A stretch of DNA of 64,000 nt from an uncultured Kangiella sp. GTDB taxonomy: Bacteria; Pseudomonadota; Gammaproteobacteria; Enterobacterales; Kangiellaceae. Each line of letters begins with the position of its first letter. Positions within the stretch are counted from its first letter, which is position 1. Shown here in pieces: positions 9,104-18,789 of this stretch. The DNA lies in the NCBI GenBank assembly GCA_947498625.1, contig CANMKR010000004.1, positions 1-64,000 of the forward strand. The letters run 5' to 3'. The translations under genes were made by a program, and so were the position numbers. The notes below the pieces were generated by a model. It did no database searches. It was given only the letters and a program-made list of their open reading frames with translations, and was not told the origin of the DNA.

Positions 9104-9235
9104 GCATTGTTTTAATAATACAAATCAATATTCATTCTTTACTGAATATTTAAACTCTAATGGTTGGTCTAACCTCAGATTAAAGCTAGAATAGCTTTAT
9201 ATCTGGTATTGACAATAACAATAGCAAAAACCTTA

Positions 9236-9820
9236 ATGATGCATTTTCACAAAGCCGCCACTCGTAAAACTAGCACCCGCAAAAATACGCGAAAAAATAC
9301 CCGTGCTCCACGAAAAAAAGCAGCTACAAAAAAACAAAGTTCGCCTGTTTTATTTTTCTTTAGCGGAATACTGCTGACAATAATTGGTATTATCGTTTGG
9401 TTATACTTTACTAAGCCAGAGTTACTAAAAGAATTTCTACCAGAAAAATCATCGGCTGCTAGTCAACAAGCAACCAATAGTCCAACAAACACAAAACCGA
9501 CTAAAACCAATAATAGCAATGATGAAGCTCAGCTTGATTACCACCAAATACTCACCAACAAAGAGTTAGAGGTAGAAAAGGACCCAAAAATCGCTGAGAG
9601 TTCAAGCAAACGCTATGTCATGCAATGCGGTGCATCGAAAGTCTTAGAAAAAGCTGAAAGCCTAAAAGCACAAATCGCTTTTATTGGCCTGCAAGCCGAA
9701 GTTGTCGAAAAAGATGGCTGGTATCGAGTTCGACTGGGACCTTACACATCTAAACGCGCTGCTGAAAGCGATCGCCACAAGCTAGAACGAAATGACTTTA
9801 ACGATTGTCGGATTTGGTAA
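9236..9820 (+). CDS. ftsN: Cell division protein FtsN-like, SPOR domain
   Basis: This is a probable septal protein that triggers constriction. It has a very basic cytoplasmic N-terminus (repeated RK and RKNT), one membrane helix (about residues 40-58) and a low-complexity Ser/Thr/Asn linker. A C-terminal SPOR domain (about 125-194, with RYVMQCGA, WYRVRLGPY and a final CRIW) binds denuded glycan. The frame opens at TTG 9209, but ATG 9236 is a better start; neither has a good ribosome-binding site. Position between priA and hslVU is the main reason for calling FtsN and not another SPOR protein. Confidence 0.85.
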   Translation: MMHFHKAATRKTSTRKNTRKNTRAPRKKAATKKQSSPVLFFFSGILLTIIGIIVWLYFTKPELLKEFLPEKSSAASQQATNSPTNTKPTKTNNSNDEAQLDYHQILTNKELEVEKDPKIAESSSKRYVMQCGASKVLEKAESLKAQIAFIGLQAEVVEKDGWYRVRLGPYTSKRAAESDRHKLERNDFNDCRIW

Positions 9821-10122
9821 TGATTGAGTTTCTAGTCAACTTCACTGTAGATGCTTTACTCAGTAGTTTAATTTTATGGCTAGCAGCTAAAATTACTGGT
9901 GTCGACTTAGAATATAAAACAGCCTAAATTATTTCTGCCGCTTCCTCAGTCGCGTTAATCATCCCGTTTGTAGGCTGGTTTATATCTGTGCTTATTTTTT
10001 TCTATTTACTATATCAATATACGACTGCAAGTATTTGGCCAGATCTGATTTTAATGGTTATTGTGAGTAAATTAATTTCTGTTTTGATTTGGATATTCTT
10101 GCTCTCTATATATCTTACTTAG
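9820..10122 (+). pseudogene. Small membrane protein gene with in-frame stop
   Basis: An ATG overlaps the ftsN stop (TAATG). Reading on gives 35 codons, a TAA at 9925-9927, then 64 more open codons in the same frame to TAG at 10120-10122. Both halves are strongly hydrophobic: the first starts MIEFLVNFTVDALLSSLILW and the second has helices such as VALIIPFVGWFISVLIFFY. The 100-codon whole reads as one three- or four-helix membrane protein with a single nonsense codon and no frameshift. It could be a recent pseudogene, a sequencing error, or two short products. Family not recognised. Confidence 0.65.
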
Positions 10123-10127
10123 AGGTT

Positions 10128-10157
10128 CTTGAATTTAGGATTCAAACCCCCACATAT
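10128..10157 (+). promoter_or_regulatory. Candidate sigma-32 heat-shock promoter for hslVU
   Basis: CTTGAA (10128-10133), a 13-nt spacer, and CCCCCACAT (10147-10155) resemble the heat-shock consensus CTTGAA-N11-16-CCCCAT. It lies about 45-70 bases before hslV, which is sigma-32 dependent in E. coli. A palindrome AAAATAAGCTTATTTT (about 10169-10184) follows in the leader. Confidence 0.6.
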
Positions 10158-10200
10158 CTCCTAACGCTAAAATAAGCTTATTTTAAAGTAGGTATATAAA

Positions 10201-10740
10201 ATGCAACAATATCGCGGAACCACCATTCTGTCGGTTCGCCGTAATGGCACCGTAGTTATCGGTGGTGATGGTCAAGTATCCCTTGGCAATACCATCATGA
10301 AAGGCAATGCGCGCAAAGTGCGTCGTTTATACAACAATCAAGTCATTGCCGGCTTTGCTGGCGGTACAGCTGATGCCTTTACTCTATTCGAGCGGTTCGA
10401 AGCTAAATTAGAATCCCACGGCGGTAAACTGATGCGCGCCGCGGTAGAGTTAGCTAAAGACTGGCGAACTGATCGTGCCTTACGCAAGCTAGAGGCTTTG
10501 TTAGCCGTTGCGGATAAAGAACACTCTTTAATCATTACTGGTAATGGCGACGTAATACAGCCTGAAGATGATTTGATTGCCATTGGCTCTGGTGGTGCCT
10601 TCGCCCAATCAGCGGCCAGTGCTTTATTGCAGAAAACCGATTTAAGTGCCCGTGAAATTGTCGAAACTGGCCTAACGATTGCTGGTGATATCTGTATTTA
10701 TACCAATCACAATCAAACTATTGAAGAATTGAATTACTAG
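10201..10740 (+). CDS. hslV: HslV protease subunit (ClpQ)
   Basis: HslV is the proteolytic core of the HslUV ATP-dependent protease: two stacked hexameric rings with N-terminal threonine nucleophiles. The 179-aa protein begins MQQYRG followed by [10 protein letters not shown], so T7 should be the catalytic residue after removal of a 6-residue propeptide, as in Pseudomonas-type Hsl[13 protein letters not shown] and the C-terminal GDICIYTN block are well conserved. It pairs with hslU, but the gap to it (188 bases) is long for this operon and holds tandem repeats. Confidence 0.97.
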   Translation: MQQYRGTTILSVRRNGTVVIGGDGQVSLGNTIMKGNARKVRRLYNNQVIAGFAGGTADAFTLFERFEAKLESHGGKLMRAAVELAKDWRTDRALRKLEALLAVADKEHSLIITGNGDVIQPEDDLIAIGSGGAFAQSAASALLQKTDLSAREIVETGLTIAGDICIYTNHNQTIEELNY

Positions 10741-10764
10741 TAGTCTTTTTGCTTGATAGCTTTG

Positions 10765-10801
10765 TTGCTTAATTGCTTAATTGCTTAATTGCTTAATTGC
10801 T
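10765..10801. repeat. 8-bp tandem repeat between hslV and hslU
   Basis: The unit TTGCTTAA is repeated exactly four times (10765-10796) and followed by a partial fifth. A related TTTGCTTGA lies just upstream. Short perfect repeats like this are prone to copy-number change by slipped-strand replication. Confidence 0.9.
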
Positions 10802-10928
10802 CATTTATCATGAATAAACTTCGACAATTAGGCGCCTCACTCTCAAGCAAAAATCCTTACTAGTAACCTTTATATTAATTATTGTTATTCCTGAGAAAGT
10901 GGGAAGCTAGCAGAAAGAGAAAAATATT

Positions 10929-12269
10929 ATGTCCATGACTCCTCGTGAAATTGTACACGAATTAGATAAACACATTGTTGGTCAACAAGGAGCTAAACGC
11001 TCAGTAGCCATCGCGCTAAGAAATCGCTGGCGTCGGATGCAAGTTGCTGAAGACTTGCGTAATGAAATTACTCCCAAAAACATTTTAATGATTGGCCCTA
11101 CAGGGGTGGGAAAAACTGAAATTGCCCGCCGCTTAGCTAAGTTAGCTAATGCACCATTTATAAAAATTGAAGCGACCAAATTTACCGAAGTTGGTTATGT
11201 TGGTCGTGACGTTGAATCCATCATTCGTGATTTAGTCGATGCGGCGTTTAAAATGATGCGCGAGCAGGAAATGGCTAAACAAGAAAATCGCGCTGTTGAT
11301 GCTGCCGAAGAAAAAGTCCTCGATGCTTTATTACCGCCAGCTCGCTCAAGCTCAACTGATTCGGCGTGGGATACCACAGATAAACCTGTTGAAGATTCTT
11401 CTGCTCGTCAAATCTTCCGTAAAAAGTTACGCCAAGGAGAACTGGATCAGCGTGAAATTGAAATCGACGTCGCTCAAGTTGCTGTTGGCATCGATATCAT
11501 GGCGCCTCCTGGTATGGAAGATATGACCAATCAATTACAGTCTATGTTCCAAAACATGAGTCCATCGAAAACTAAGAAACGTAAACTTAAAGTTAAGGAT
11601 GCGATGAAGTTACTGACCGAAGAAGAAGCTGCTAAACTTATTGATCAGGAAGAATTAAAAGTTAAAGCGGTTGAAGCCGTCGAACAGCATGGCATCGTAT
11701 TCTTAGATGAAATCGATAAAGTCGCTAAGCGCGGCGGCAATCAAGAAGGCGGCGTTTCCCGCGAGGGTGTACAACGAGATTTGCTACCTTTAGTCGAAGG
11801 CTCAACGGTGAGCACTAAATACGGCATGATCAAAACCGACCATATTTTATTTATCGCCTCCGGCGCTTTCCATTTAGCAAAACCATCCGACTTAATTCCT
11901 GAGCTACAAGGTCGTTTACCCATTAGAGTTGAATTAAGAGCGCTAACGGTAGAAGACTTTATGCGCATATTAACGGAGCCCGATGCTGCTTTAACCAAAC
12001 AGTACCAAGCACTATTAGCTACCGAAGGTAAGCAAATCGAATTTATCGATTCAGGAATACAACGGATTGCCGAGTTCTCTTATCAAGTCAACGAAACTAC
12101 GGAAAATATTGGTGCTCGCCGACTGCATACGGTCATGGAGCGATTGTTGGATGAAGTTTCATTCGACGCTGCTGAGAATGAAGAAAAACTTATCATAGAT
12201 GCAGCTTATGTTAACAAGCAGTTATCAGAATTAGCTGAAGACGAAGACTTAAGCCGCTTTATTCTTTAA
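10929..12269 (+). CDS. hslU: HslU ATPase/unfoldase subunit (ClpY)
   Basis: HslU is a AAA+ hexamer that unfolds substrates and feeds them to HslV. The 446-aa protein shows Walker [10 protein letters not shown] (56-64), the GYVGRD pore loop (about 91-96), the inserted I-domain (about 110-245), Walker B VFLDEIDK (about 257-264) and sensor regions ([28 protein letters not shown]). The C-terminal RFIL tail activates HslV. All features are intact. It is followed by a clear terminator. Confidence 0.98.
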   Translation: MSMTPREIVHELDKHIVGQQGAKRSVAIALRNRWRRMQVAEDLRNEITPKNILMIGPTGVGKTEIARRLAKLANAPFIKIEATKFTEVGYVGRDVESIIRDLVDAAFKMMREQEMAKQENRAVDAAEEKVLDALLPPARSSSTDSAWDTTDKPVEDSSARQIFRKKLRQGELDQREIEIDVAQVAVGIDIMAPPGMEDMTNQLQSMFQNMSPSKTKKRKLKVKDAMKLLTEEEAAKLIDQEELKVKAVEAVEQHGIVFLDEIDKVAKRGGNQEGGVSREGVQRDLLPLVEGSTVSTKYGMIKTDHILFIASGAFHLAKPSDLIPELQGRLPIRVELRALTVEDFMRILTEPDAALTKQYQALLATEGKQIEFIDSGIQRIAEFSYQVNETTENIGARRLHTVMERLLDEVSFDAAENEEKLIIDAAYVNKQLSELAEDEDLSRFIL

Positions 12270-12290
12270 TAGTTATATTCATATACTTTT

Positions 12291-12316
12291 AAAAGGCTCT
12301 TAAGGAGCCTTTTCTT
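12291..12316 (+). terminator. Terminator of hslVU
   Basis: AAAAGGCTC pairs with GAGCCTTTT across a 5-nt loop, followed by TTCTTG. It lies 20 bases after the hslU stop. Confidence 0.8.
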
Positions 12317-12710
12317 GTTCATAAAACAACAAGTTGTTCATTTTATTAACAAAAATTTCACACCAAAGATGAACAAGATCACATTTGTACATTAAGATAC
12401 AATTTATTTCCATTAGAAATTATAATCCATTATATTCGAAAAAAATAAATTAGAAACTACTAATAAACAGATCAATTAAAAAAAATCTGCTTCGAATTCC
12501 TATTAAAGCAATGCACTCCTGCATTATATTTACCACTTTTCACTCAGATTGATAAAATCTTCTAAGCCAACCGACAGCTATTAATTAAATTTAATAATAG
12601 TAAACGCTAACTTTTCCCCCAATATGATATTCAAACAGCTCATTTGTGTTTAATATTTACGCACTTCTTATTTGTGAGAAGTTTATTACGCAACAATTTT
12701 AGGGGGATGT
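12317..12710 (+). promoter_or_regulatory. Long AT-rich leader of the S8 protease, Crp-like site
   Basis: No gene is seen here. The 22 bases at 12365-12386 match the E. coli Crp consensus at 18 positions by hand. One half-site (TCACA) is perfect and the other is weak, so this is only a candidate. A TACAAT box follows at 12398-12403. Near the gene, ACTTCT and AGAAGT (12663-12668, 12677-12682) form a small hairpin. A very strong ribosome-binding site, AGGGGG, precedes the ATG at 12711. Confidence 0.3.
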
Positions 12711-14561
12711 ATGAAACTTAAAAAGGTAGTTGCTGGACTTGCGCTTGCACTAGGTGTAACCGGGGTTCATGCAGGGGAATATCGGGTCGCTCAAGACTCT
12801 ACGAAAAAAATCAAAAATCAATATATCGTAGGGTTTAAAGAAGCACCTCTTCAGTCTATGCAATTCAGTGGCTTTAACAATGCTTCAGCGATTAGTTTTA
12901 TGGCGCAAGATCTAGGCGCTAAATACCGTGGCGATGTAAAAATGACGTTCAAGAAAGCACTTAAAGGTGGTGTTTTCAAGATGTCTGAAAAAGATGCCCA
13001 GACCATGGCAAATGATCCGCGTATTGCATTCGTTGAAGAAGATCAAATGATGTCTAACAAAGCTACGCAAAACAACGCAACTTGGGGTCTTGATCGAATC
13101 GACCAAGCTAACTTGCCATTAAATAGCACTTATAACTATGACACTTCAGCATCAAATGTTAATGCCTACATTATTGATACCGGTGTTTTGAACAGTCATT
13201 CAGATTTTGGCGGTCGCTCACAGTCGGGTTATGATTTTGTTGATAACGATAACGACGCTACAGATTGTAATGGTCATGGTACCCACGTAGCTGGCACAGT
13301 CGCTGGTAGCACATACGGTGTGGCTAAAGGTGCAAAAATCTATGGTATTCGTGTATTAGGCTGTACCGGTAGCGGTTCAAACTCTGGCGTTATAGCTGGT
13401 ATCGACTGGGTTGCTAACAATCACGTTAAACCTGCGGTTGCAAACATGAGTTTAGGTGGCGGTGCTTCAAGCGCTACTGATAACGCAGTTGCAAACTTAG
13501 TTAATTCTGGTGTTACCGTGGTAGTTGCTGCGGGTAATGATAATAGTAATGCATGTAATTACTCACCAGCTCGTGCTCCAAGTGCGATTACAGTAGGTTC
13601 AACTACATCTAGCGATGCTCGCTCTAGCTTCTCGAACTTTGGTACTTGTCTAGATATTTATGCTCCTGGCTCAAGCATTACTTCAGCTTGGTCAAATGGC
13701 GGCACTCGTACTATCAGCGGTACCTCAATGGCTGCTCCGCACGTTGCAGGTGTTGCTGCTTTATATTTAGCAAACAATCCTAACGCAACTCCAGCGCAAG
13801 TTACTGCTGCAGTAACAGGCAATGCAGCTTCAGGTAAAGTATCGGATGCTAAATCAGGTTCACCGAACTTGTTATTACAAAGCCTATTTGGCGGCGGCGG
13901 CGATCCACCACCTCCACCACCACCAACAGATAACTCTTTGACTAACGGCCAAACAGTTACCGGTCTATCAGGTTCAACGGGTAATGAGAAGTTCTTCACT
14001 CTAGAAGTTCCTGCTGGTGCTACTAACTTGAGCTTCAATATTAATGGTGGTTCTGGTGATGCTGACTTGTATGTTCGCTTTGGTAGTAAGCCAACTACAT
14101 CGACTTATGATTGTCGCCCATACCGTAACGGTAACAGTGAAACTTGTGACATCAGTAACGTTCAAGCTGGCACTTATCATGTAATGCTGCGCGCTTACTC
14201 TTCTTACTCAGGTGTGAACTTAACTGGTAGCTTTGATGAAGGCGGCTCTAACCCACCTCCAGTAGATGATACTTTAAGTGAAACTGGTTTATCAGGCGCA
14301 CGTAGTAGTCAGCAGTTCTTTACATTGGAAGTCCCTGCGGGCAGAAGCCAAGTTACCATCTCAATTTCTGGTGGCTCAGGTGATTCTGACTTGTATGTAA
14401 GATATGGTAGTAACCCTACGACTAGAACTTACGATTGTCGTCCTTACCGTAACGGTAATAACGAAACTTGTACTCTAAATGCTCAAGCTGGCACTTACTA
14501 CATCATGTTAAGAGGTTACAGTGCTTACTCAGGCGTCAGTCTATCAGGTAGCTCTAACTAA
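12711..14561 (+). CDS. Secreted subtilisin-like serine protease (S8) with two PPC domains
   Basis: This extracellular endopeptidase has 616 aa. It has a Sec signal peptide (1-21, cleavage after GVHA), an I9 propeptide (about 34-114) and a proteinase K-like catalytic domain (about 120-393). The triad is D156 (DTG), H189 (GHGTHVAG) and S339 (GTSMA), with oxyanion N276. A GGGGD-polyproline linker leads to two C-terminal PPC domains (about 408-510 and 518-616), each holding DLYVR and [10 protein letters not shown] blocks. PPC domains are usually removed after export, and such proteases commonly leave through the type II system, which is complete at 50939-62581. Strong ribosome-binding site and terminator; single-gene unit. 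Confidence 0.95.
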   Translation: MKLKKVVAGLALALGVTGVHAGEYRVAQDSTKKIKNQYIVGFKEAPLQSMQFSGFNNASAISFMAQDLGAKYRGDVKMTFKKALKGGVFKMSEKDAQTMANDPRIAFVEEDQMMSNKATQNNATWGLDRIDQANLPLNSTYNYDTSASNVNAYIIDTGVLNSHSDFGGRSQSGYDFVDNDNDATDCNGHGTHVAGTVAGSTYGVAKGAKIYGIRVLGCTGSGSNSGVIAGIDWVANNHVKPAVANMSLGGGASSATDNAVANLVNSGVTVVVAAGNDNSNACNYSPARAPSAITVGSTTSSDARSSFSNFGTCLDIYAPGSSITSAWSNGGTRTISGTSMAAPHVAGVAALYLANNPNATPAQVTAAVTGNAASGKVSDAKSGSPNLLLQSLFGGGGDPPPPPPPTDNSLTNGQTVTGLSGSTGNEKFFTLEVPAGATNLSFNINGGSGDADLYVRFGSKPTTSTYDCRPYRNGNSETCDISNVQAGTYHVMLRAYSSYSGVNLTGSFDEGGSNPPPVDDTLSETGLSGARSSQQFFTLEVPAGRSQVTISISGGSGDSDLYVRYGSNPTTRTYDCRPYRNGNNETCTLNAQAGTYYIMLRGYSAYSGVSLSGSSN

Positions 14562-14603
14562 GTATGAGCATAAAAAAATAATAACGAGTTACTCCTTAAA
14601 TTA

Positions 14604-14628
14604 GGGATGCATTGCATCCCTTTTTTTT
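14604..14628 (+). terminator. Terminator of the S8 protease gene
   Basis: GGGATGC pairs with GCATCCC around ATT and is followed by eight T (14621-14628). Confidence 0.92.
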
Positions 14629-14695
14629 CGCCTAGAATATAGAGCCGCCCTCAACCTGTGTTATCATTTCATTCACTGTATTAGTTTATAAAATA

Positions 14696-15091
14696 ATGAA
14701 TCCGCCTAAAACCATATCGCTTCTAACCCAATCCAAACAGTTAAAAGTCGAATTCGAGAAAGAGATTTTCTTGTTAAGCTATGAATATCTTCGGGTCTTT
14801 TCTCCATCAGCCGAAATTCGCGGGCATGGTAATCAAGAAATGCTCATTATTGGTGGTAAAAAGCATGTGCAAATCACTAATATTGAAGCCGTAGGACAAT
14901 ACGCTATTAAATTAACTTTTGATGACGGTCACGACAGCGGTCTGTATAATTGGAACACTCTTTACGAACTTGGTCGTGATTATGCTGCAAATTGGCAATA
15001 CTATTTGCAGAAATTACAATCTGCTGGTTTAAAGCGCACAGAAGATCCAAGCATTGGCATCTTTAATCCAAATCAGCCTAACCAAAAATGA
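14696..15091 (+). CDS. DUF971 protein (GBBH-like N-terminal domain)
   Basis: This 131-aa protein has the DUF971 fold, also the N-terminal domain of gamma-butyrobetaine hydroxylase. Typical blocks are visible: YEYLRVFSPSAEIRGHG, QITNIEAVGQYAIKLTFDDGHDSGLYNW and YELGRDYAANW. The family is often found directly before ubiE in gammaproteobacteria, as here (6 bases apart). A role in Fe-S handling or quinone metabolism has been suggested for relatives, but no reaction can be assigned from sequence. Confidence 0.85.
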   Translation: MNPPKTISLLTQSKQLKVEFEKEIFLLSYEYLRVFSPSAEIRGHGNQEMLIIGGKKHVQITNIEAVGQYAIKLTFDDGHDSGLYNWNTLYELGRDYAANWQYYLQKLQSAGLKRTEDPSIGIFNPNQPNQK

Positions 15092-15097
15092 GATCGC

Positions 15098-15868
15098 ATG
15101 ACTGAACAAAAAAAACCAGAAAACTCTCAAGAAACTACACACTTTGGCTATGAAACAATAGCTAAAGAAGACAAGGTAGAAAAAGTTGCTGAGGTTTTCC
15201 ATTCCGTAGCCGGCAAATACGACATCATGAATGACCTGATGTCATTTGGGATTCATCGGATTTGGAAGCGCTACACCATCGAGCGGGCGGCAGTGCGCAA
15301 AGGCCAAAAAATCTTGGATATTGCCGGCGGTACTGGTGACTTAACCGCGAAATTTTCAAAGTTAGTTGGTGATAAAGGCCAGGTTATTTTAGCCGACATT
15401 AACGACTCCATGATTAAAGTCGGCCGTTCTAAATTGGTCGATAGCGGCATTGTGGGCAATGTGGAATATCTTCAAGCGAACGCCGAAGCGCTACCCTTCC
15501 CGGATAATTACTTCGATCGCATTACCATCGCGTTTGGCCTTCGAAACGTCACAGAAAAAGAAAAAGCATTGAAGTCGATGTATCGTATTTTAAAACCAGG
15601 TGGCAAGCTCTTGGTTTTAGAGTTTTCAAAGCCGACCCTACCAGCGCTTTCTAAAATTTATGATACTTACTCTTTTAGCCTATTACCTTTTATGGGTAAG
15701 CTAGTTGCCAATGATTCAGAAAGTTATAAATACCTTGCTGAATCTATTCGTATGCACCCTGACCAAGATACTTTGCAAACCATGATGGAAGCTTCAGGTT
15801 TTGATGATGTGGAGTATACCAACCTAACTGGTGGAGTGGTTGCTTTGCATATAGGCAAGAAATACTAA
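15098..15868 (+). CDS. ubiE: Ubiquinone/menaquinone C-methyltransferase UbiE
   Basis: UbiE is a SAM-dependent methyltransferase acting on the demethylated benzoquinol or naphthoquinol ring. The 256-aa protein has the family signatures [18 protein letters not shown] (41-58), SAM motif [10 protein letters not shown] (73-81), FGLRNV and RILKPGG. A GAGAT ribosome-binding site lies just before the ATG. It starts the ubiE-ubiJ-ubiB run, joined with almost no spacing, so the three are surely one transcript. Confidence 0.97.
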   Translation: MTEQKKPENSQETTHFGYETIAKEDKVEKVAEVFHSVAGKYDIMNDLMSFGIHRIWKRYTIERAAVRKGQKILDIAGGTGDLTAKFSKLVGDKGQVILADINDSMIKVGRSKLVDSGIVGNVEYLQANAEALPFPDNYFDRITIAFGLRNVTEKEKALKSMYRILKPGGKLLVLEFSKPTLPALSKIYDTYSFSLLPFMGKLVANDSESYKYLAESIRMHPDQDTLQTMMEASGFDDVEYTNLTGGVVALHIGKKY

Positions 15869-16489
15869 ATGCTAGTGAGTTTATTTGCTCCAACCATTGA
15901 AACGGTTATCAATCAAGTCATTAAGCTTGATCCTGATGCTAAAGCTCGATTATTTAAATTAGATGGTAAGCTGATTAAATTTGAGCTAACTGATTTAAAA
16001 CAATCCATCTATTTTAAGATCGATGAAGATTATATTGTTGTAAAAGAGGCTTTTAACAATGAATTAGAGCCCAATGCTGAACTAAAAGGCAATAGTTTAT
16101 CCTTCTTTAACCTGGCGCTATCAGAACAGCAAGATCCTTTATTTAAAGGCGAAGTGATATTTTCAGGCGAAATCCAAACTGCGCAAAAATTCCAAAACTT
16201 CTTTGAACAACTCGACATCGACTGGGAAGAACACTTATCTAAATATACCGGTGATATCGTCGCTCATGAGCTTTTTAAAGCTGGTAAACGTTTTCAGGGA
16301 TGGGCGATGGAAACACTCAACACGGCCAAACTGAATCTCAGCGAATACTTAAGGTTCGAAGCAAGAGCTACTCCTGCATCAATCGAATTAGAAAATTTCT
16401 TTGATGATGTGGCCGACTTAAAATCTGACGTTGAGCGAATTGAATTAAGAATCAACCGTCTGCTTGCAAAAAAAATATCTGGCGAATAA
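15869..16489 (+). CDS. ubiJ: Ubiquinone biosynthesis accessory factor UbiJ
   Basis: UbiJ is an SCP2-type lipid-binding protein that helps assemble the soluble aerobic ubiquinone complex with UbiK. The 206-aa protein has an N-terminal SCP2 fold and an acidic helical tail ending FFDDVADLKSDVERIELRINRL, as seen in E. coli UbiJ. The ATG abuts the ubiE stop, showing translational coupling. Sequence conservation is low, as usual in this family; position makes the call firm. Confidence 0.92.
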   Translation: MLVSLFAPTIETVINQVIKLDPDAKARLFKLDGKLIKFELTDLKQSIYFKIDEDYIVVKEAFNNELEPNAELKGNSLSFFNLALSEQQDPLFKGEVIFSGEIQTAQKFQNFFEQLDIDWEEHLSKYTGDIVAHELFKAGKRFQGWAMETLNTAKLNLSEYLRFEARATPASIELENFFDDVADLKSDVERIELRINRLLAKKISGE

Positions 16490-16495
16490 TTTTCG

Positions 16496-18142
16496 ATGAG
16501 TAAACTTAAGCAACTGCATCATGCTATGACCATTAACCGTACTTTAGTTAAGTATGGTTTGGATGAATTTCTAGCACCAACACCCATCGCTAAATTTCGT
16601 TTTGTTGCCAAAATTTTTTCCTTAACGAGAACTCAACATAAAGACAAATCTCGCGGTAAAAGGCTAGCCATGGCCTTAACTGAATTAGGCCCTATTTACA
16701 TCAAGCTCGGTCAAATGCTTTCCACCCGCCGCGATATTATTCCGCCAGATATTGCAGATGATCTAGCCAAGCTTCAAGATCAGGTTGAGCCATTTGATAA
16801 CCAAGAAGCTATTAAGGTTATCGAAAGACAATTAGAGCAGCCTCTTAAGTCAGTCTTTACATCCTTTGAGCAGTCACCACTTGCCTCTGCTTCAATTGCC
16901 CAAGTACACGCAGCAGTTCTAAAAGACGGTCAAGATGTGGTAGTGAAGGTACTCAGACCAGGAATACGAAAGAAGATCCAGAAAGATTTGGATATGATGC
17001 ATTCCTTAGCGCAATGGGCCGAGAAATACTCCAGTGAAGCTCGCCGCTTTCGTATTAAAGAGGTAGTTAAAGATTATGACGAAACCATTAAGCGAGAAAT
17101 TGACTTAAGAATTGAAGCGGCTAATTGTTCTAATTTGCGGGGCAATTTTGAAGGTTCGGAATTACTCTATGTGCCAAAAGTATATTGGGACTATTGTCGC
17201 AATAAAGTCATGGTCATGGAGCGAATTTCAGGGATCCCAGTAGGAGAAGTTCAACAGTTAATCGATGCTGGCGTGGATATGCAAGAACTGGCTAACCGAG
17301 GAGTCGAAATCTTTTTTACTCAAGTGTTTAGAGATAGTTTTTTCCATGCAGATATGCATCCCGGCAATATCTTTGTGGACGTCAGCAGTCCCAGTAAGCC
17401 ACAATATATAGCGATCGATTGCGGCATTATGGGCACGCTGAACGAGTCAGACAAACGCTATTTAGCCGATAACTTCTTAGCCTTTTTTGACCAAAACTAT
17501 CGAAGAATTGCAGAATTGCATATTGAATCCGGCTGGATCGATAAGAATGTCTCAGTTACTGAGTTTGAGTCAGCAATACGTGCCGCCTGTGAACCTATTT
17601 TTGGTAAAAAGATTTCAGAGATTTCATTTGGGCACTTTTTAATCCAACTATTTCAGACCGCGCGAAAATTTAATATGCAAGTTCAGCCACAGTTAGTACT
17701 TTTACAGAAGACTTTGTTGTATATTGAAGGCCTTGGTCGCCAGCTTTATCCTGAACTAGATTTGTGGGAAACCGCTCAGCCATTTTTAAGGCAATGGATT
17801 AAAGATAAGTATTCACCGATAAACATTTTTAAACAGATGAAACAAGAAGCACCACAAATATTAGAAGAATTACCCAAAGTGCCCGGTAAAATTATCAAGG
17901 CAGTTGACCAAGTAAACCAGTTGGCGGAATCATTTGATGACATCAAGCAGCAAATAGTTGAGTTAGAGACTCACAAATTGCGTCAGCAATACGCTCAAAA
18001 ACATGCGGTGATAGGCTCCAGCTTAGCCATTACTGCGGGCTTAATTTATACTGCGATGCCAAATAATTTTTGGCCAGCAGTTGGCCTTGGATTGGGCGCA
18101 GCTTATTTTTTAATTAAAAGCCTATGGCCGGCTAGTAACTAG
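16496..18142 (+). CDS. ubiB: UbiB, atypical kinase-like protein of ubiquinone synthesis
   Basis: UbiB is an ABC1/ADCK-family ATPase needed for coenzyme Q synthesis, probably making hydrophobic intermediates available at the membrane. The 548-aa protein shows the KxGQ helix (KLGQMLSTR, from 70), the Ala-rich loop SASIAQ in place of a kinase P-loop (about 131-136), VVKVLRPG with K151, HADMHPGN near 283-290 and IDCG as the metal-binding loop. One or two membrane helices lie at the C-terminus (about 503-545). Complete and typical. Confidence 0.97.
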   Translation: MSKLKQLHHAMTINRTLVKYGLDEFLAPTPIAKFRFVAKIFSLTRTQHKDKSRGKRLAMALTELGPIYIKLGQMLSTRRDIIPPDIADDLAKLQDQVEPFDNQEAIKVIERQLEQPLKSVFTSFEQSPLASASIAQVHAAVLKDGQDVVVKVLRPGIRKKIQKDLDMMHSLAQWAEKYSSEARRFRIKEVVKDYDETIKREIDLRIEAANCSNLRGNFEGSELLYVPKVYWDYCRNKVMVMERISGIPVGEVQQLIDAGVDMQELANRGVEIFFTQVFRDSFFHADMHPGNIFVDVSSPSKPQYIAIDCGIMGTLNESDKRYLADNFLAFFDQNYRRIAELHIESGWIDKNVSVTEFESAIRAACEPIFGKKISEISFGHFLIQLFQTARKFNMQVQPQLVLLQKTLLYIEGLGRQLYPELDLWETAQPFLRQWIKDKYSPINIFKQMKQEAPQILEELPKVPGKIIKAVDQVNQLAESFDDIKQQIVELETHKLRQQYAQKHAVIGSSLAITAGLIYTAMPNNFWPAVGLGLGAAYFLIKSLWPASN

Positions 18143-18171
18143 GCTAAAATCATATTCAACAGTAAACACTT

Positions 18172-18504
18172 ATGACTGACTGTATTTTTTGCAAAATCAT
18201 CAATAATGAAATCCCAAGTAGCAAGGTCTATGAGGATGAGCAAGTTTTGGTTTTTAAAGACATTGCACCAAAAGCTCCTGTGCATTTATTGATGATTCCC
18301 AAAAAGCACATCCATAGTTTAGCTGAAGTCACTGCTGAAGATTCAGAACTTATGGGCTATATGATGACCAAGGTTCCAGAGATTGCAAAAGATGCAGGCT
18401 TAGAAGGTTTTAGGACCATCATCAATACTGGTAAAGATGGTGGGCAAATCGTATTTCATATACATATACATATTTTAGGTGGCGGCGGTCCGTTACCTTT
18501 TTAA
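18172..18504 (+). CDS. hinT: HinT-like HIT-domain nucleotide hydrolase
   Basis: This is a purine nucleoside phosphoramidase of the histidine-triad family, cytosolic. The 110-aa protein begins CIFCKIINNEIPSSKVYED, typical of HinT. The triad HIHIHILGGG lies near the C-terminus, matching HxHxHxx. It sits between ubiB and tatA and is probably part of the same run of genes. Confidence 0.95.
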   Translation: MTDCIFCKIINNEIPSSKVYEDEQVLVFKDIAPKAPVHLLMIPKKHIHSLAEVTAEDSELMGYMMTKVPEIAKDAGLEGFRTIINTGKDGGQIVFHIHIHILGGGGPLPF

Positions 18505-18530
18505 TATCCCGTTAAAGACAGAGGTTTATT

Positions 18531-18776
18531 ATGGGTCCTAGTTTATGGCAGCTATTGATAGTATTAGTCATTATTATTTTAATTTTTGGCACAAAAAAAC
18601 TTAAAAACATTGGTGGTGATTTAGGCGGTGCTTTAAAGAATTTTAAAGATGCGGTGAAAGATGAAAAAGGCGGCGAAAATAATACTGACGCTCAGCCTGA
18701 AGCCGTCGAAAAGCAAGATGCCGAATTTACAGAGACTTCTGGCGCAAAAGAAGAATCCCCTGTCGAGCGTAAATAG
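18531..18776 (+). CDS. tatA: Sec-independent translocase subunit TatA
   Basis: TatA forms the protein-conducting assembly of the twin-arginine pathway. The 81-aa protein has one N-terminal membrane helix (about 5-20), the [20 protein letters not shown] amphipathic helix and an acidic, flexible tail. The helix carries Gln at position 7, the usual polar residue. An AGAGG ribosome-binding site precedes the start. First gene of tatABC. Confidence 0.95.
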   Translation: MGPSLWQLLIVLVIIILIFGTKKLKNIGGDLGGALKNFKDAVKDEKGGENNTDAQPEAVEKQDAEFTETSGAKEESPVERK

Positions 18777-18789
18777 ATAAATATCTACT

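Noticed and set aside
9182-9198. Hairpin AAAGCTA gaa TAGCTTT between priA and ftsN
   Set aside because: Perfect 7-bp stem but no T-run and no conserved role; could be a weak terminator or chance.
10810-10863. 17-codon frame (MNKLRQLGASLSSKNPY) between hslV and hslU
   Set aside because: Too short, no ribosome-binding site and no similarity that I recognise; could be chance in a long spacer.
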